Shown here one piece after another: positions 17,169 through 26,298 of a stretch of 45,240 nt of DNA. Made by a program: the position numbers and the translations under genes. Each line of letters starts with the position of its first letter. Within the stretch, counting starts at the first letter, position 1. The notes beneath the pieces are model-generated. The model saw nothing but the letters and a program-made list of their open reading frames with translations. It searched no databases and had not been told where the DNA came from. Source of the DNA: Spirochaetales bacterium (GTDB taxonomy: Bacteria > Spirochaetota > Spirochaetia > SZUA-6 > RPPD01); contig JAFGSW010000057.1 of the NCBI GenBank assembly GCA_016934415.1, positions 1 through 45,240 of the forward strand, given 5' to 3'.

Positions 17169-18536
17169 ATGTCACATTTCATCACCAAGAAAGAGCGATC
17201 CGAAGTCAAAAAACTGTTTCTGGTGCAGGAAAGTCTGGCGGAGCGCGTTATCGGCATCGTCCGCTTCCTCGCTTTCGGCTGGTTTGGGACCCTCGCCGTC
17301 ATGCAGGCCTTCCGGAATCGCTCCGGGTTGGTCGAGCTCATCCTCCCCGTGGCGGTCATCGGATCGATCTGCATCATTCTCCTCATCTTCAGCCTGATCG
17401 CGGCCAAACGATCGCTTCGCACCGGACGCTACGCCCGGGCGATGAAATACCTTACCGTGACGGCCGACGTCGCGGTCATCGCCTACCTCGCCCATACGGG
17501 TCTCGGTTTTATCCGCGGATTTTCACCGGATCTCGACCTGGTGCTCGTCGTCCTGATCTATACCGCCTGCTTCATGTTCGCGGCGTCCTCGTACCTGTTC
17601 CTCGCCTTGTTTCGGTTCCATGCGCTGGCCGTGCTCTACGCCGGAGTCCTGTTCGTCATCCTGTACGCCGTGATCCCGTTTTTCAATCCGTTTCTTTTTA
17701 CGCTCCTCCGCGACCCGCTGCTCTTCGGAAAAAAAATCCAGTATCTCATACTCTTCGCAGGAATGTTCGCGGCCGACGTCGGCCTCGCCCTGCTCCTCGC
17801 CGTCCGCTGCCGCCGCATCATCCTGAGCGGCAATGCCCGGGAGCGCCTGGCCCGTTTCCTGCCGGAAACGGTCGACCGCGAGCTCCTCACGCGCGGCCAG
17901 GACATTCCCGAGGCGGGCGCCCGGTGCCGCGCCACCGTCCTCTCGGTCGTCGTTGAGGGCTTCGGCGCCCAGGCCGACTCCATGAAGCCGGAGGACACGG
18001 TCTCCCTTCTCAATACCGTCTTCAACGAGATGATCGAGGCGGTGTTCGCCCGCGAGGGCGCTCTCGGTCCGCTCACGGGCGACGGTCTCAAGGCCGTCTT
18101 CGGTACTCCTCTCAAGACCGTGGAGCCGGAAGCGAACGCCGTACGGGCCGCCATCGAAATGCTCCGGAAAGTGGAAAGCCTCAATACGCTCCGCCGCCAC
18201 CGGAGGCTTCCGCTCATCAAGCTCGGCGTCGGTATTCATACGGGTGACCTGACCGTGGGATCCATCGGCGGAGAACGCCGCGCGGACTTCACGGCCGTCG
18301 GCGACACGGTCGACACCGCCGCCAAGCTCGAGCAGTACACCCGCACCGCGGCCGGTCGCATCATCGTCTCCGAAACGACACGCGCCCGGCTCGGGAACGA
18401 ATTCTCCATTCAGCTCTTGGGGAAAGCGACCCTCAAGGGAAAAACCCAGGCCCTGAAGCTCTATGCGATCAATCCCTGGCTCACTCCCGTCAAGGTGGAC
18501 GAAACGAGTCAAAATGATAAAGCCAAAACAAAATAG
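17169..18536 (+). CDS. Membrane class III adenylyl/guanylyl cyclase-like protein, probably degenerate
   Basis: 455 residues. Residues 1-225 contain six or so hydrophobic helices in pairs. Residues 245-440 form a class III nucleotide cyclase domain. The first metal Asp site (usually LFADIRGFT) reads LSVVVEGFG, so the Asp is absent. The second metal site, LTGDGLKAVFG, is kept. The usual VNxAARLE reads VDTAAKLE, so both the ribose-contacting Asn and the transition-state Arg are changed. The GIHTGDLTVGSIGGERRADFTAVGD loop is intact. It may bind nucleotides without cyclising them. ATG 17169 has AAGGGG ten bases upstream; ATG 17142 is an alternative. Confidence 0.8.
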   Translation: MSHFITKKERSEVKKLFLVQESLAERVIGIVRFLAFGWFGTLAVMQAFRNRSGLVELILPVAVIGSICIILLIFSLIAAKRSLRTGRYARAMKYLTVTADVAVIAYLAHTGLGFIRGFSPDLDLVLVVLIYTACFMFAASSYLFLALFRFHALAVLYAGVLFVILYAVIPFFNPFLFTLLRDPLLFGKKIQYLILFAGMFAADVGLALLLAVRCRRIILSGNARERLARFLPETVDRELLTRGQDIPEAGARCRATVLSVVVEGFGAQADSMKPEDTVSLLNTVFNEMIEAVFAREGALGPLTGDGLKAVFGTPLKTVEPEANAVRAAIEMLRKVESLNTLRRHRRLPLIKLGVGIHTGDLTVGSIGGERRADFTAVGDTVDTAAKLEQYTRTAAGRIIVSETTRARLGNEFSIQLLGKATLKGKTQALKLYAINPWLTPVKVDETSQNDKAKTK

Positions 18537-18540
18537 AATC

Positions 18541-18584
18541 TTCTTGCGTGTCCTGGTTGCCTGGCTTCCTTATTTATCCTTCTC
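18541..18584. repeat. Single arm of family-2 repeat
   Basis: GTGTCCTGGTTGCCTGGCTTCC and the following TTATTTATCC carry the reverse complement of the AAGGAAGCCAGG core. It overlaps the end of the hydrolase gene at 18570. No partner arm is seen nearby. Confidence 0.5.
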
Positions 18585-19520
18585 AGCAAGGTTCTCATGA
18601 AACCAGCGCAACGTCGCGTTCCAGGCGACGGCGGCTTGTTCGGCATTGCGGAAATTGAAGGCGTGGATTGCGCGGGGGATGACGAGGAGTTCGGTTTTCC
18701 GGCCCATCTCCCTGAGACGCTCGTGCATGAGGATGGACTGATCTACGGGAGCGGCCATGTCCCGATCGCCGTGGATGAGGAGAACCGGAGCCGTGATCGA
18801 ATCGGCCTGGGCCAGGGGCGAGGCGCGGCGCAGGGCGGCCGCGAACTCCTCGTCGGTTTTCGCCCCGGATTGCGCGCGGAAATACGCGCGGATGCGTTTG
18901 CGGACGGCCCTCTCGAAGACATTGCCCGCCACATCGGAATCCGTCCAGGCGCCGAAATCGACGACCGGGTAATAGGCGACGACGGCGCTTATTCCGGCGC
19001 CGACCGCACCGATTCCTGTCCCCGTCTTGGCGGCGATGAGCAGGCTGAAAACCGCTCCCTGCGAAAAACCAAGGGCGCCGATCCTCCTCCGGTCCACCCC
19101 CTCGCTGTCTCGCAATTTCTCCAGGGCGATCAGAAGCTCCGATTCCTCCCGAAAGGGGAAAAGCGATGCGCGCGGTACGCCTTCCGTCAATCGCCGGTAA
19201 TCGGCGGCGACCGCCACGTACCCGTTTTGAGCCAGGTCGATCGCCACGCCGCGCATGTCGGCGGCGGTCTTGCCCGCCTCCGGATGCACGAGCACCGCCG
19301 GGAAGGGTCCCGGCCCGGCCGGCCGCGCCCACAGCAGTCGGATGAAGAGGTCGCCGCGCCTTAAATCCTCGGTCCGGACGAAAACCCCGTCCGGGGCCCG
19401 GTCCGGATGGATGAGGTAATGATTGAGCGGCCGGCCGGAGGCGAGGAATCCGGCCAGCGTAAAAAGGATTCCGCGCCCGGCCCTTCGGCCGGGGTTTCGA
19501 CCTCTTCCCGTACGCTTCAT
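18570..19520 (-). CDS. Dienelactone hydrolase-like alpha/beta hydrolase
   Basis: About 316 residues. An N-terminal basic and hydrophobic stretch (GRGILFTLAGFLASG) may be a signal or anchor sequence. The hydrolase core shows VLVHPEAG, a nucleophile elbow GFSQGAVF with serine (classical dienelactone hydrolases have cysteine), an acid in LLIHGDRDMAAP, and the final histidine in PRAIHAFNF. The family hydrolyses esters, lactones or peptides; the substrate is not predictable. GGGGTGA lies just before ATG 19520, four bases from the stop of the acetyltransferase gene, so these two genes form an operon. The 3' end overlaps a repeat arm. Confidence 0.8.
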   Translation of the reverse strand: MKRTGRGRNPGRRAGRGILFTLAGFLASGRPLNHYLIHPDRAPDGVFVRTEDLRRGDLFIRLLWARPAGPGPFPAVLVHPEAGKTAADMRGVAIDLAQNGYVAVAADYRRLTEGVPRASLFPFREESELLIALEKLRDSEGVDRRRIGALGFSQGAVFSLLIAAKTGTGIGAVGAGISAVVAYYPVVDFGAWTDSDVAGNVFERAVRKRIRAYFRAQSGAKTDEEFAAALRRASPLAQADSITAPVLLIHGDRDMAAPVDQSILMHERLREMGRKTELLVIPRAIHAFNFRNAEQAAVAWNATLRWFHENLAEKDK

Positions 19521-19524
19521 CGGT

Positions 19525-20025
19525 TCACCCCGGCGCGGCATTATCGACGGCCGGCTTAAGATCGGTTTCCATATAACTCTCCTTGTTGACATACCCCAGC
19601 CCGGCGTAGACCGCGGCGCCGGCGGAGGAGGCGTGCAGCCCCACGCGCACGGCGCCCCGCTTCCGCGCCTCGTCGTGCAGGGCTTGCATCACGGCGGTGG
19701 CCGCCCCCTTCCTCCTCCATTCGGGGCGTACGTACATGTTCAGGATATAACCGAAAAGGTTGCGCAGCCGGTTCACGCCGGGCGGCCGCAGTTGAAACAT
19801 GATCGTACCCGAGGCGATCGTTTCGCCGCCGCATTTGGCCACCAGGCTCACTTCCCCGTCCGTCCCCAGCTTTTCACGATAGTACCCGACAGCGGCCTTT
19901 ATGAATTCCTCCCGGACGCCGCTCAGATCTTTTTCCGGGTACATCTCCGAGAACATGGCGAACCGGTATTCCGCCAGCACGGGTATGTCGGCGGGAGCGG
20001 CGGGGACGATCTCAAATTCATTCAT
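19525..20025 (-). CDS. GNAT family N-acetyltransferase
   Basis: 166 residues with the GNAT order of elements: an N-terminal EFEIVPAAPADIPVLAEYR, a central beta strand NMYVRPEWRRKGAATAVMQAL containing the acetyl-CoA pyrophosphate loop (R/QxxGxG/A variant RRKGAA), and a C-terminal SSAGAAVYAGLGYVNKESYM. It transfers an acetyl group from acetyl-CoA to an amine, with unknown substrate. ATG 20025 is preceded by AAAGGA at seven bases; the frame continues upstream without conservation. It heads an operon with the alpha/beta hydrolase. Confidence 0.85.
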   Translation of the reverse strand: MNEFEIVPAAPADIPVLAEYRFAMFSEMYPEKDLSGVREEFIKAAVGYYREKLGTDGEVSLVAKCGGETIASGTIMFQLRPPGVNRLRNLFGYILNMYVRPEWRRKGAATAVMQALHDEARKRGAVRVGLHASSAGAAVYAGLGYVNKESYMETDLKPAVDNAAPG

Positions 20026-20481
20026 GGCGGATCCTTTGCCGGCGCCGATTCGGGCGGCCGGTGCCGCCGATTTTATCACGCAGAGGAGAAGCCGGACAAG
20101 GCGAAGGTTTTTTCCATGAAGCTTGACATTTTTAAGGGCTATTCTCTTTGTTAAGGAAAAACTACGGATTTGATCATCGAACATTGACATCCGCGTCCGC
20201 CTGCTCTACACGTGATTCGGCATCCCGTTGTGCATTCCCTGGAATGAGACTTGTCGTGCGTATCCTGCGCCACGTTCCGCCGACGGCCGTTCTTTTCGAC
20301 CTTTACAACGAGCAGGACCCGACCTTCAAGCCGACCGTCAAGATCGACCCGGGTGCGGCTTTCATGACGAAATTGCGCGACACCCTCGCCCCCCGGTATT
20401 CGGTTACGCGAAAGACTGACCGCCCGAACCCACAATGGAGGCGGCGCGTCCGGCAACGTTCTTCCGACCCCGATGTTTTTT
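20026..20481. other. Intergenic region, no supported gene
   Basis: An open frame on the plus strand (about 20245-20507) runs into the end of the neighbouring gene on the other strand and matches nothing I know. A short AAACTACGGAT near 20159 resembles the arm of the family-1 repeat. I treat the stretch as non-coding or as gene remains. Confidence 0.4.
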
Positions 20482-21699
20482 TCAGCTCGCCGGCAGGGTG
20501 CTTATGAACTCGCCCGCCAGGTCGATGATCGCCCCCTCGTGCGTCCAGCCCTTTTCCGCGGGCTCGTAGTACAGGGGATCGGCGGTGGTGACCACGATCA
20601 TGTCGAGATCACGCAGCAGGACGATCAGCTGTCCGCCGTGCCCCCAGGCGAAGTCGAAACGATGATCGCCCACCCGGGCCGACCACCACTGGTAACCGTA
20701 ACCGAGGTCGCGGAAATAACGGCCCAACTCGCTCCCGAGCCAGCCTGTAAAGTTGATGCCTTCGGAGTACCGCTTCAGGGAGTCCCTCACCCAGGCCGCG
20801 GGAAGCACCTGTTTTCCGTTCCATGAGCCTCCGTTGAAGTAGAGAAGCCCGAACTTCGCCATATCCCGGGCGGTGATATAAATCTCAAAATGTCCCCAGC
20901 GGTAGCCGTACGGATCCTTTGTCCAAGCCCCGATTTCGGCGCCGATGGGATCGAATATATATTTTTGGGCGTACGGCATGATATCGGTGCCGCAGGCCCT
21001 GGCCGCGATGATGGCCAGGAGGTGGGAGGACAGGTTGCTGTAGCCGAAAGCGGTTCCCGGATCCGCCACCAGCGGCACGTCGACCACGTGCGGCAGCCAA
21101 CTCCAATCGTCGTGCATAAACAACCGGTCGAAAATCTCGGGATAGTGTTCCTCCCATGGGAACCCGGACCGCATCTGCAGCAATTGCCTGATTGTTATTT
21201 CTTTTTTTCTCGGATCTGTGATCTTGTCCAGGTTCTCCGGGAAAAACTCCATCATCTTTTGGTCCAGGCCGGACAGTTTCCCCTGCTCCAGCGCGATCCC
21301 GACCACGGCCGAGGTGACGCTTTTCGTCGCCGACATGCGTCCCGACAGCTGATCGATCGAGCCCTTGTTGAAATATTTTTCGGCGACAAGTGTTCCGTTT
21401 TTCACCACCACGACGCCGTACAGGGTCTCCAGTTTTGCGGCATTGAAATACAGCCGCGCCACCGTGAGCGGATCCAATCCCTCGGCCGCGGGCGTCGACA
21501 GCGGCCAATCGTCGCGCGGTACGGGAGCATAGGTGACCGCTTCCAGCTCCTTTTGGCTCGGACCGCATCCGACCAGCGTGCCGCACCCGAACAGGACGAA
21601 CAGGAAGGGCACGACGGCGGGCCACAGGAAAAAGAAGCGTCGCCCGACGGGCTTCCTGGCCGGAAAATGCGATGGCATGCAATGTTTCCTCAATTTCAT
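20482..21699 (-). CDS. Class C beta-lactamase-like serine hydrolase lipoprotein
   Basis: 405 residues. The signal segment ends near a lipobox-like GCG (FVLFGCGTLVGCG, around residues 35-46), so the protein is probably an exported lipoprotein. The beta-lactamase/penicillin-binding fold is shown by SATK (the SxxK nucleophile in MSATKSVTS, near residue 123), GYSN (the YxN equivalent, near 220) and a C-terminal WGHGGQ (KTG equivalent, near 355). Members include esterases, D-aminopeptidases and nylon-oligomer hydrolases; lactamase activity is not implied. AAAGGAG precedes the ATG. It lies downstream of the CBS kinase on the same strand after a 176-base gap. Confidence 0.85.
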   Translation of the reverse strand: MKLRKHCMPSHFPARKPVGRRFFFLWPAVVPFLFVLFGCGTLVGCGPSQKELEAVTYAPVPRDDWPLSTPAAEGLDPLTVARLYFNAAKLETLYGVVVVKNGTLVAEKYFNKGSIDQLSGRMSATKSVTSAVVGIALEQGKLSGLDQKMMEFFPENLDKITDPRKKEITIRQLLQMRSGFPWEEHYPEIFDRLFMHDDWSWLPHVVDVPLVADPGTAFGYSNLSSHLLAIIAARACGTDIMPYAQKYIFDPIGAEIGAWTKDPYGYRWGHFEIYITARDMAKFGLLYFNGGSWNGKQVLPAAWVRDSLKRYSEGINFTGWLGSELGRYFRDLGYGYQWWSARVGDHRFDFAWGHGGQLIVLLRDLDMIVVTTADPLYYEPAEKGWTHEGAIIDLAGEFISTLPAS

Positions 21700-21875
21700 G
21701 ACAGGCTCCTTTTACTCACATGAATGGCATTCCCGTCCGGCGGTTGACGAAATGGTGTTTAGAATGGAAGATTATCGAGAAAATATCATCTGGCGAATGC
21801 GCAAACGAACGAGAGTCATGTCTTAACCTAACACCCGTATGCGATAAAGGCAAGCGTTCAGGCGAACCGCCCTCG

Positions 21876-23339
21876 CTATATTCCCAAAACGCTCTTGATG
21901 TCCTTGACCGTGAAAGGCTTGAGCAGGAGAGCGTCGAATCCGTAACCGGAAAAATCCTTCGCCACCGGATGTTCGACGGTCGAAGAGGTAAGGACGGTCT
22001 TGATGTTCGGGTCGATGGCGCGGACGGCGTTCAAGCACGCCACCGCGTCGTTTTCCGGCGGGAGAACAAGGTCGATAAAGACGACTTCATACGGTTCGCT
22101 TTTACGGAAGGCTTCCCCGACCGCCTCGACGGTTTTTTCAATCGTATGCGTCAGCAGGCAGCGGCAGCCCCGGTAGCGCAGATATTCGGGGAGGATACGC
22201 GAAGACTCGGCGTCGTCGTCGAGAATGATCATGCGGCGCGTCGTTTCCATTTGGTCGTAGTTGTTGTAATCGTATTCCTCCCGCAATATCCGGCTGTCCT
22301 CGTCCGAATAGGCGGGGAGATAGATATTGAATTCGGTGCCTGCCTTTTCGCCTGAGCTCACGATCACGCGTCCCCGCTGAGTCTTCACGAATGCGTCGAC
22401 GATGGCCAGACCCAATCCCGTTCCCTTGACTTTGGTGGTGAAATACGGCTTGAACACCCGATCGAGATCCGACGAAGCGATCCCCCGTCCCGTGTCCCTG
22501 AATGACACGCGGATGAGAAACGGCGACCGCGAAGGCGTCTCGGGCGCTTCGTTTGAGTCGACGTTCTCGGTTTTCACGGTCAGCTCACCGGCGTCCCCCA
22601 TCGCCTCAATGGCGTTCACCGCCAAATTCGTGACGGTTTGATAGAACCGGGCATGGTCGACACTGACGAAGCGTAATTTTACTTCCAGCTTCAAGGTATG
22701 AGTGATTCTGGTTTTTCGTAAAACGAAAGGCACGATCTCTCGAATGATGAGATTGACGTCGGCGGGCTCCGTTTCCGCCGCTCCCTCCAGGGAGCAATTG
22801 GTCAGCTGCCTCGCGATCTGCTTGGCGCGCAGCAGCCCCTTCTCCGCGTACTGGAGCATGCAATATTTTTCATTGTCGGCTTCCTGCTGCATGACCAGGG
22901 TGATAAAACCCAGAACGCTCGTCAAAATATTGTTGAAGTCGTGTGAAACGCTCGCCGCCAGGAGCGAAAGAGCCTGTCCGGTCGATTCGGAATCGGGACC
23001 CCCGACCAGGTTCTCCAGGATGTCCGTAATGGAGATGATGCCGTAAAATTCACCGTCACGGTAGACGGGCAAGGCGAACGCGTTCTCCCTGCGCATGACC
23101 GCCAGCACCTCGACCAGGGTGGCTTCGAAACCGACCTGCGGTTTGGGAGTGACGCAATCGATGACCATCTTCTTCGGATTTCGCAGGAGATCGTTGATGG
23201 TCAGAAGCCCCAGGTAACGGTTCTCCTCCTCGACCACCGCGTATGCGTCTTCCAGCAGGCTCGGGGTGAGCGCCGTCACGCCTTGAAAGGGCTCGACCTT
23301 CCTGTATGTCGTGGCCGCGATCTCACCCGCCAGCTTCAT
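21876..23339 (-). CDS. CBS-domain hybrid histidine kinase
   Basis: 487 residues without membrane helices. Two CBS motifs form the sensor (about residues 5-115, ending YRDGEFYGIISITDIL). Then come HisKA with SVSHDFNN (phospho-His near 133), HATPase with NLAVNAIEAM, DTGRGI and GTGLGLAIV, and a receiver domain (about 372-487) with DDD, the acceptor Asp in VVFIDLVLP and LLKPF. CBS pairs commonly bind adenine nucleotides, so it may sense energy charge; that is inferred. Its ATG overlaps the stop of the upstream small gene (ATGA), which implies translational coupling. No partner regulator is near. Confidence 0.88.
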   Translation of the reverse strand: MKLAGEIAATTYRKVEPFQGVTALTPSLLEDAYAVVEEENRYLGLLTINDLLRNPKKMVIDCVTPKPQVGFEATLVEVLAVMRRENAFALPVYRDGEFYGIISITDILENLVGGPDSESTGQALSLLAASVSHDFNNILTSVLGFITLVMQQEADNEKYCMLQYAEKGLLRAKQIARQLTNCSLEGAAETEPADVNLIIREIVPFVLRKTRITHTLKLEVKLRFVSVDHARFYQTVTNLAVNAIEAMGDAGELTVKTENVDSNEAPETPSRSPFLIRVSFRDTGRGIASSDLDRVFKPYFTTKVKGTGLGLAIVDAFVKTQRGRVIVSSGEKAGTEFNIYLPAYSDEDSRILREEYDYNNYDQMETTRRMIILDDDAESSRILPEYLRYRGCRCLLTHTIEKTVEAVGEAFRKSEPYEVVFIDLVLPPENDAVACLNAVRAIDPNIKTVLTSSTVEHPVAKDFSGYGFDALLLKPFTVKDIKSVLGI

Positions 23340-23683
23340 ACCGCGCCTTTGATATTGTCGTATTTCATGGTGAGCCTGAAATCGACCTTGACGGCTTCAT
23401 CCGGCATGACGTACGGAAAGACGTACTGTTCGAGCACGGCGATGATCTTTTCCTTCGGCATGCGCTTGAGGATGCGCTTGTCCACGAACACGGTCTCCAC
23501 GTTTTCGTGACTTCCATCGGCGTCGATCGCCTCGAACTCATCCGGGGCGATATACTTGAACGCCTGCAGGACGCCGTTCTTTCCGTGCGGGTATTTTTTC
23601 CCAAGAACGAGAATGTCCGTCACGGGGGGAAGCCTGATCGACTTGAATTCCAGCGAAATGGTGTAGGCAGCGTTGTGCGCCAT
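23336..23683 (-). CDS. Conserved-looking hypothetical protein coupled to the CBS kinase
   Basis: About 115 residues, soluble, with a mixed alpha/beta pattern: SLEFKSIRLPPVTDILVLGKK, then VETVFVDKRILKRMPKEKII and a C-terminal DEAVKVDFRLTMKYDNIKG. I do not recognise the family. ATG 23683 has GAGG four bases upstream; a TTG at 23767 would extend it without a ribosome site. The stop codon shares four bases with the start of the kinase, so it may be a sensory partner. Confidence 0.6.
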   Translation of the reverse strand: MAHNAAYTISLEFKSIRLPPVTDILVLGKKYPHGKNGVLQAFKYIAPDEFEAIDADGSHENVETVFVDKRILKRMPKEKIIAVLEQYVFPYVMPDEAVKVDFRLTMKYDNIKGAV

Positions 23684-23852
23684 ATGGCCTCGTTGACGTT
23701 TTTCGGCCGGGTCGCGTCCCCCATCGGGGAAATGAAAGTAAATCCGGCTCTCGTGCCCTGGATTCAATTCTACGCCAATGGATGAGATTATTCAAGTCGA
23801 AACCGACATGCATGGCACGCTGAACGCCGGTGAACGGCCGCCTGAAAATCCC

Positions 23853-24317
23853 TCACAAATCCTTCCGCCAGTCGCGCGGGTCGATCTCGAGGACAGGACC
23901 GCCCGCCGACTTCTGCAGCATCACGCGGGTGATCCCGGCATTGAGGATGAAACGCTTGCACAAGATGCAGACCTGGTCGTGGCCGAAAACGTAGATGGCG
24001 CTCCCCACGCAGTTGTCCTCTCCGGCCTGAATGATGGCGTTCTGCTCGGCATGGATGCTGCGGCAGGTCTCGTAGCGGGTGCCGGATTCGATGCCGTGCT
24101 CGATGCGGTAGCAGCCGCCGCGCGCAAGGCAGGACTCGACGCCCACCGGCGAGTTGTTGTAGCCGGTGCCCTTCACCTTGCGCCGCCCGTTCACAATGAC
24201 CGCGCCGACCTGAGCCCGCAGGCAGTCGCTCCTCGTCGCGGCCTGGGCGGCGAAACCCAGGAAGTACTCGTCCCAACCGGGACGAGTCCGCATCGTATCC
24301 GCCGTTTCCTTCTTCAC
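23853..24317 (-). CDS. dCMP deaminase family protein (ComEB-like)
   Basis: About 154 residues of the cytidine/deoxycytidylate deaminase fold. The zinc site is seen as IHAEQNAI (His ligand and catalytic Glu, near residue 80) and VCILCKRFI (the paired cysteines, near 110). RSDCLRAQVGAVIV and GTGYNNSPVG form the usual N-terminal part. It should convert dCMP to dUMP, or a related nucleotide, by zinc-dependent hydrolysis. GTG 24317 is chosen for AGGGGG six bases upstream; ATG 24362 is possible and would overlap the kinase gene. Together with the upstream kinase it looks like a nucleotide-metabolism pair. Confidence 0.85.
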   Translation of the reverse strand: MKKETADTMRTRPGWDEYFLGFAAQAATRSDCLRAQVGAVIVNGRRKVKGTGYNNSPVGVESCLARGGCYRIEHGIESGTRYETCRSIHAEQNAIIQAGEDNCVGSAIYVFGHDQVCILCKRFILNAGITRVMLQKSAGGPVLEIDPRDWRKDL

Positions 24318-24345
24318 CGTTTCCCCCTTCGACGCGCCCGGACGC

Positions 24346-24909
24346 CTATCCGCCAATGACATTCTCCCGCCGCAGGATTCCGTTCAAACCCGCTACCAGC
24401 TCTTCTTTTGTGCCGCCATTGACGACGGTGTAGTCGGCCAGGGCGATTGGTCCGCCCTTCTCGATGTTTTCTATCTCCGAGTAATCGCGCGAAACCGCCT
24501 CGGCCCGGGTGAGCGGCCGCTCCTCCCGTCGCGACAGGCGCTCATATCGCAGGGACAAAGGAGTGAATACGGCTATGACGAGCAGCCGCTCGCCGTATTT
24601 CTCCTTTAAGATCTTGTATTCGGAAAAGCTGTAAAGACCGTCAATGAGCACACGCCTGCCGCCCGCGAGAAAAAACTCGATGGCCGGCAGCGACAGAATT
24701 GCGAACGCCCCCATCCCGTGGGTTCGGCGCAGCTCCTCCCGCACGGCGCGTTCGTTTTTCTCGTTCACGTCCAGACCGCGGCGCTTCACTTCCCCTATGG
24801 TGAGCCCGCCGAAGTATACCTTGGCGAACCCCAGCCCTTCCAGCCGCTCCCCGGCAACGCTTTTGCCCGATCCGCACATGCCGACCGTGGCGATGATGTC
24901 GATTGACAT
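24346..24909 (-). CDS. UPF0200-like P-loop kinase
   Basis: 187 residues. Walker A GMCGSGKS starts near residue 10. The other family marks are GEVKRRGLDVNEKNERAVREEL, VLIDGLYSFSEYKILKEKYG (Walker B region) and IALADYTVVNGGTKEEL at the end. This matches UPF0200, a dephospho-CoA-kinase/adenylate-kinase-like family that I know chiefly from archaea. The substrate is unproven. ATG 24909 has no strong ribosome site. Its end lies next to the dCMP deaminase start, so the pair may act on nucleotides. A link to the archaeal-type CoA genes 10 kb away is speculative. Confidence 0.7.
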   Translation of the reverse strand: MSIDIIATVGMCGSGKSVAGERLEGLGFAKVYFGGLTIGEVKRRGLDVNEKNERAVREELRRTHGMGAFAILSLPAIEFFLAGGRRVLIDGLYSFSEYKILKEKYGERLLVIAVFTPLSLRYERLSRREERPLTRAEAVSRDYSEIENIEKGGPIALADYTVVNGGTKEELVAGLNGILRRENVIGG

Positions 24910-25269
24910 GATAGTGCAAATAATAGTCGAGTACAATTCATGTGTCAATGAGACCGCTTCCGGGGCGGCGTTGTGGGAGGACACGAAGAGCGCGAAGAGG
25001 ACGAAAATCGGATCGCGTGAAGGGAAACCACGATGAGAAGCTTCGATCCTGCCAGAAAATTATAAAATGTCTGCAATGAAGCGCTGAATCAGCGATCCCC
25101 GCGGCGAAACTTCGGGTCATTGCTTCGGGCAAGGACGATGATGACGGACTCTCCATGAGCTTTTCATCACCATATTCAAAAAAAACGGTACAAAACCATT
25201 TTTTTACTTGACAATTTTTCCACGAACCCCTACAAATAATTATCCTGTAAATGCAAAGTAGGGTGTATC
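24910..25269. other. Divergent intergenic region before the hydrogenase operon
   Basis: No gene is seen. The right part becomes AT-rich (25170-25260) and holds the promoter boxes listed separately. I looked for a NikR-type palindrome (GTATGA with distant TCATAC) and did not find one. Confidence 0.5.
25208..25236 (+). promoter_or_regulatory. Promoter of the hydrogenase operon
   Basis: TTGACA (25208-25213) and TACAAA (25231-25236) are 17 bases apart, in an AT-rich stretch directly before the first gene. The expected start near 25243 gives a leader of about 27 bases. Confidence 0.5.
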
Positions 25270-26298
25270 TTGTTTTTCATCGCCGAAGAAAAACTGCATA
25301 TACTCCTCACCCGCCTGACGGACGACTACCAGGTCTGCGTTCCTCGAAAGAAAAACGGAAAACTTCACCAAACGCGTTTCCCCGACGGCGGCGGCGACTA
25401 TACGCTCGATGAAGTACGATCGTGCGAGCCGGCCAAGATTTTTTTCTTCAGGGCCCGGGAAAAGGTGGCGGACGGTTTCGGCGCCGGCCCTCCCCCGCCT
25501 CCTCCCAAGCCCGCCTGCATCACGGGCGTCAAGGCCTGTGACCTGAAATCGCTGGAAGTGCAAGACTATGTTTTCCTGACCGACGAATATACCGATCCGT
25601 TTTACAAGAGAGCGAGAGACTCAAACCTCATCATATCCGCCGATTGCACGCAGGCCCTGGACACCTGTTTTTGTATGGCCCTGGGGGTCAACCCCTTCCC
25701 TGAAAAAGATTTCGACATCAACCTGTCGAAAATGGAGGACGGGTACGTCGTCGAAACGGGCTCCGCCAAGGGAGAACGCGTCGTCAAGGACAATGAGCAC
25801 TTATTCAGTCCCGCCGATCCCAGCCAGGTGAAAACCAGGGAAGAAACCCGAAAACGGGTGCAGTCCCAGGTAAGAATCAACATTAATGAATATCGAATTC
25901 CCCAGGAAGGCGATTGGAAAGGCTGGAAGCCGATCAAATTCGCCTACGCGTTCTGGAACCAGGACGCGAAAAACTGCGTCGAGTGCGGGGCCTGCAACAC
26001 CGTGTGCCCCACCTGCCATTGCTTTTTGCTCTTTGACCAGGGCGCGGGCAAAAAAACGTCACGGATGCGGGTGTGGGATTCCTGCCTCATCAAGGATTTC
26101 GCCCGCGTGGCGGGAGGGGCCAATCCCCGGCCGGAGCTGTGGATGCGGCTGCGAAACAGATTCGAAAAAAAATTCGATTTTTTCCCAAAAGTCCTGGGGA
26201 TCAATGCCTGCACGGGCTGCGGCCGCTGCATCGCGGCGTGTCCCGCCAAAATCGACATCAGAAGCGTTCTGGGGAGGCTGGCGGCGAATGCTCACTGA
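25270..26298 (+). CDS. Sulfhydrogenase beta subunit-like iron-sulfur protein
   Basis: 342 residues. The N-terminal half (KVADGFGAGPPPPPPKPACITGVKACDLKSLEVQD, then ADCTQALDTCFCMALGVNP) and two C-terminal 4Fe-4S motifs (CVECGACNTVCPTCHC near residue 236, CTGCGRCIAACP near 314) match HydB-like beta subunits of cytoplasmic sulfhydrogenase and anaerobic sulfite reductase. These carry electrons between the flavin subunit and the hydrogenase. The start is TTG 25270 with a weak AGGGTG upstream. It is the first gene of a 16-gene operon and overlaps the next gene by 11 bases. Confidence 0.8.
   Translation: MFFIAEEKLHILLTRLTDDYQVCVPRKKNGKLHQTRFPDGGGDYTLDEVRSCEPAKIFFFRAREKVADGFGAGPPPPPPKPACITGVKACDLKSLEVQDYVFLTDEYTDPFYKRARDSNLIISADCTQALDTCFCMALGVNPFPEKDFDINLSKMEDGYVVETGSAKGERVVKDNEHLFSPADPSQVKTREETRKRVQSQVRININEYRIPQEGDWKGWKPIKFAYAFWNQDAKNCVECGACNTVCPTCHCFLLFDQGAGKKTSRMRVWDSCLIKDFARVAGGANPRPELWMRLRNRFEKKFDFFPKVLGINACTGCGRCIAACPAKIDIRSVLGRLAANAH

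Noticed and set aside
20245..20507. A small plus-strand gene ending inside the serine hydrolase gene
   Set aside because: There is no ribosome site, it overlaps a clear gene on the other strand, and it shows no recognised similarity.
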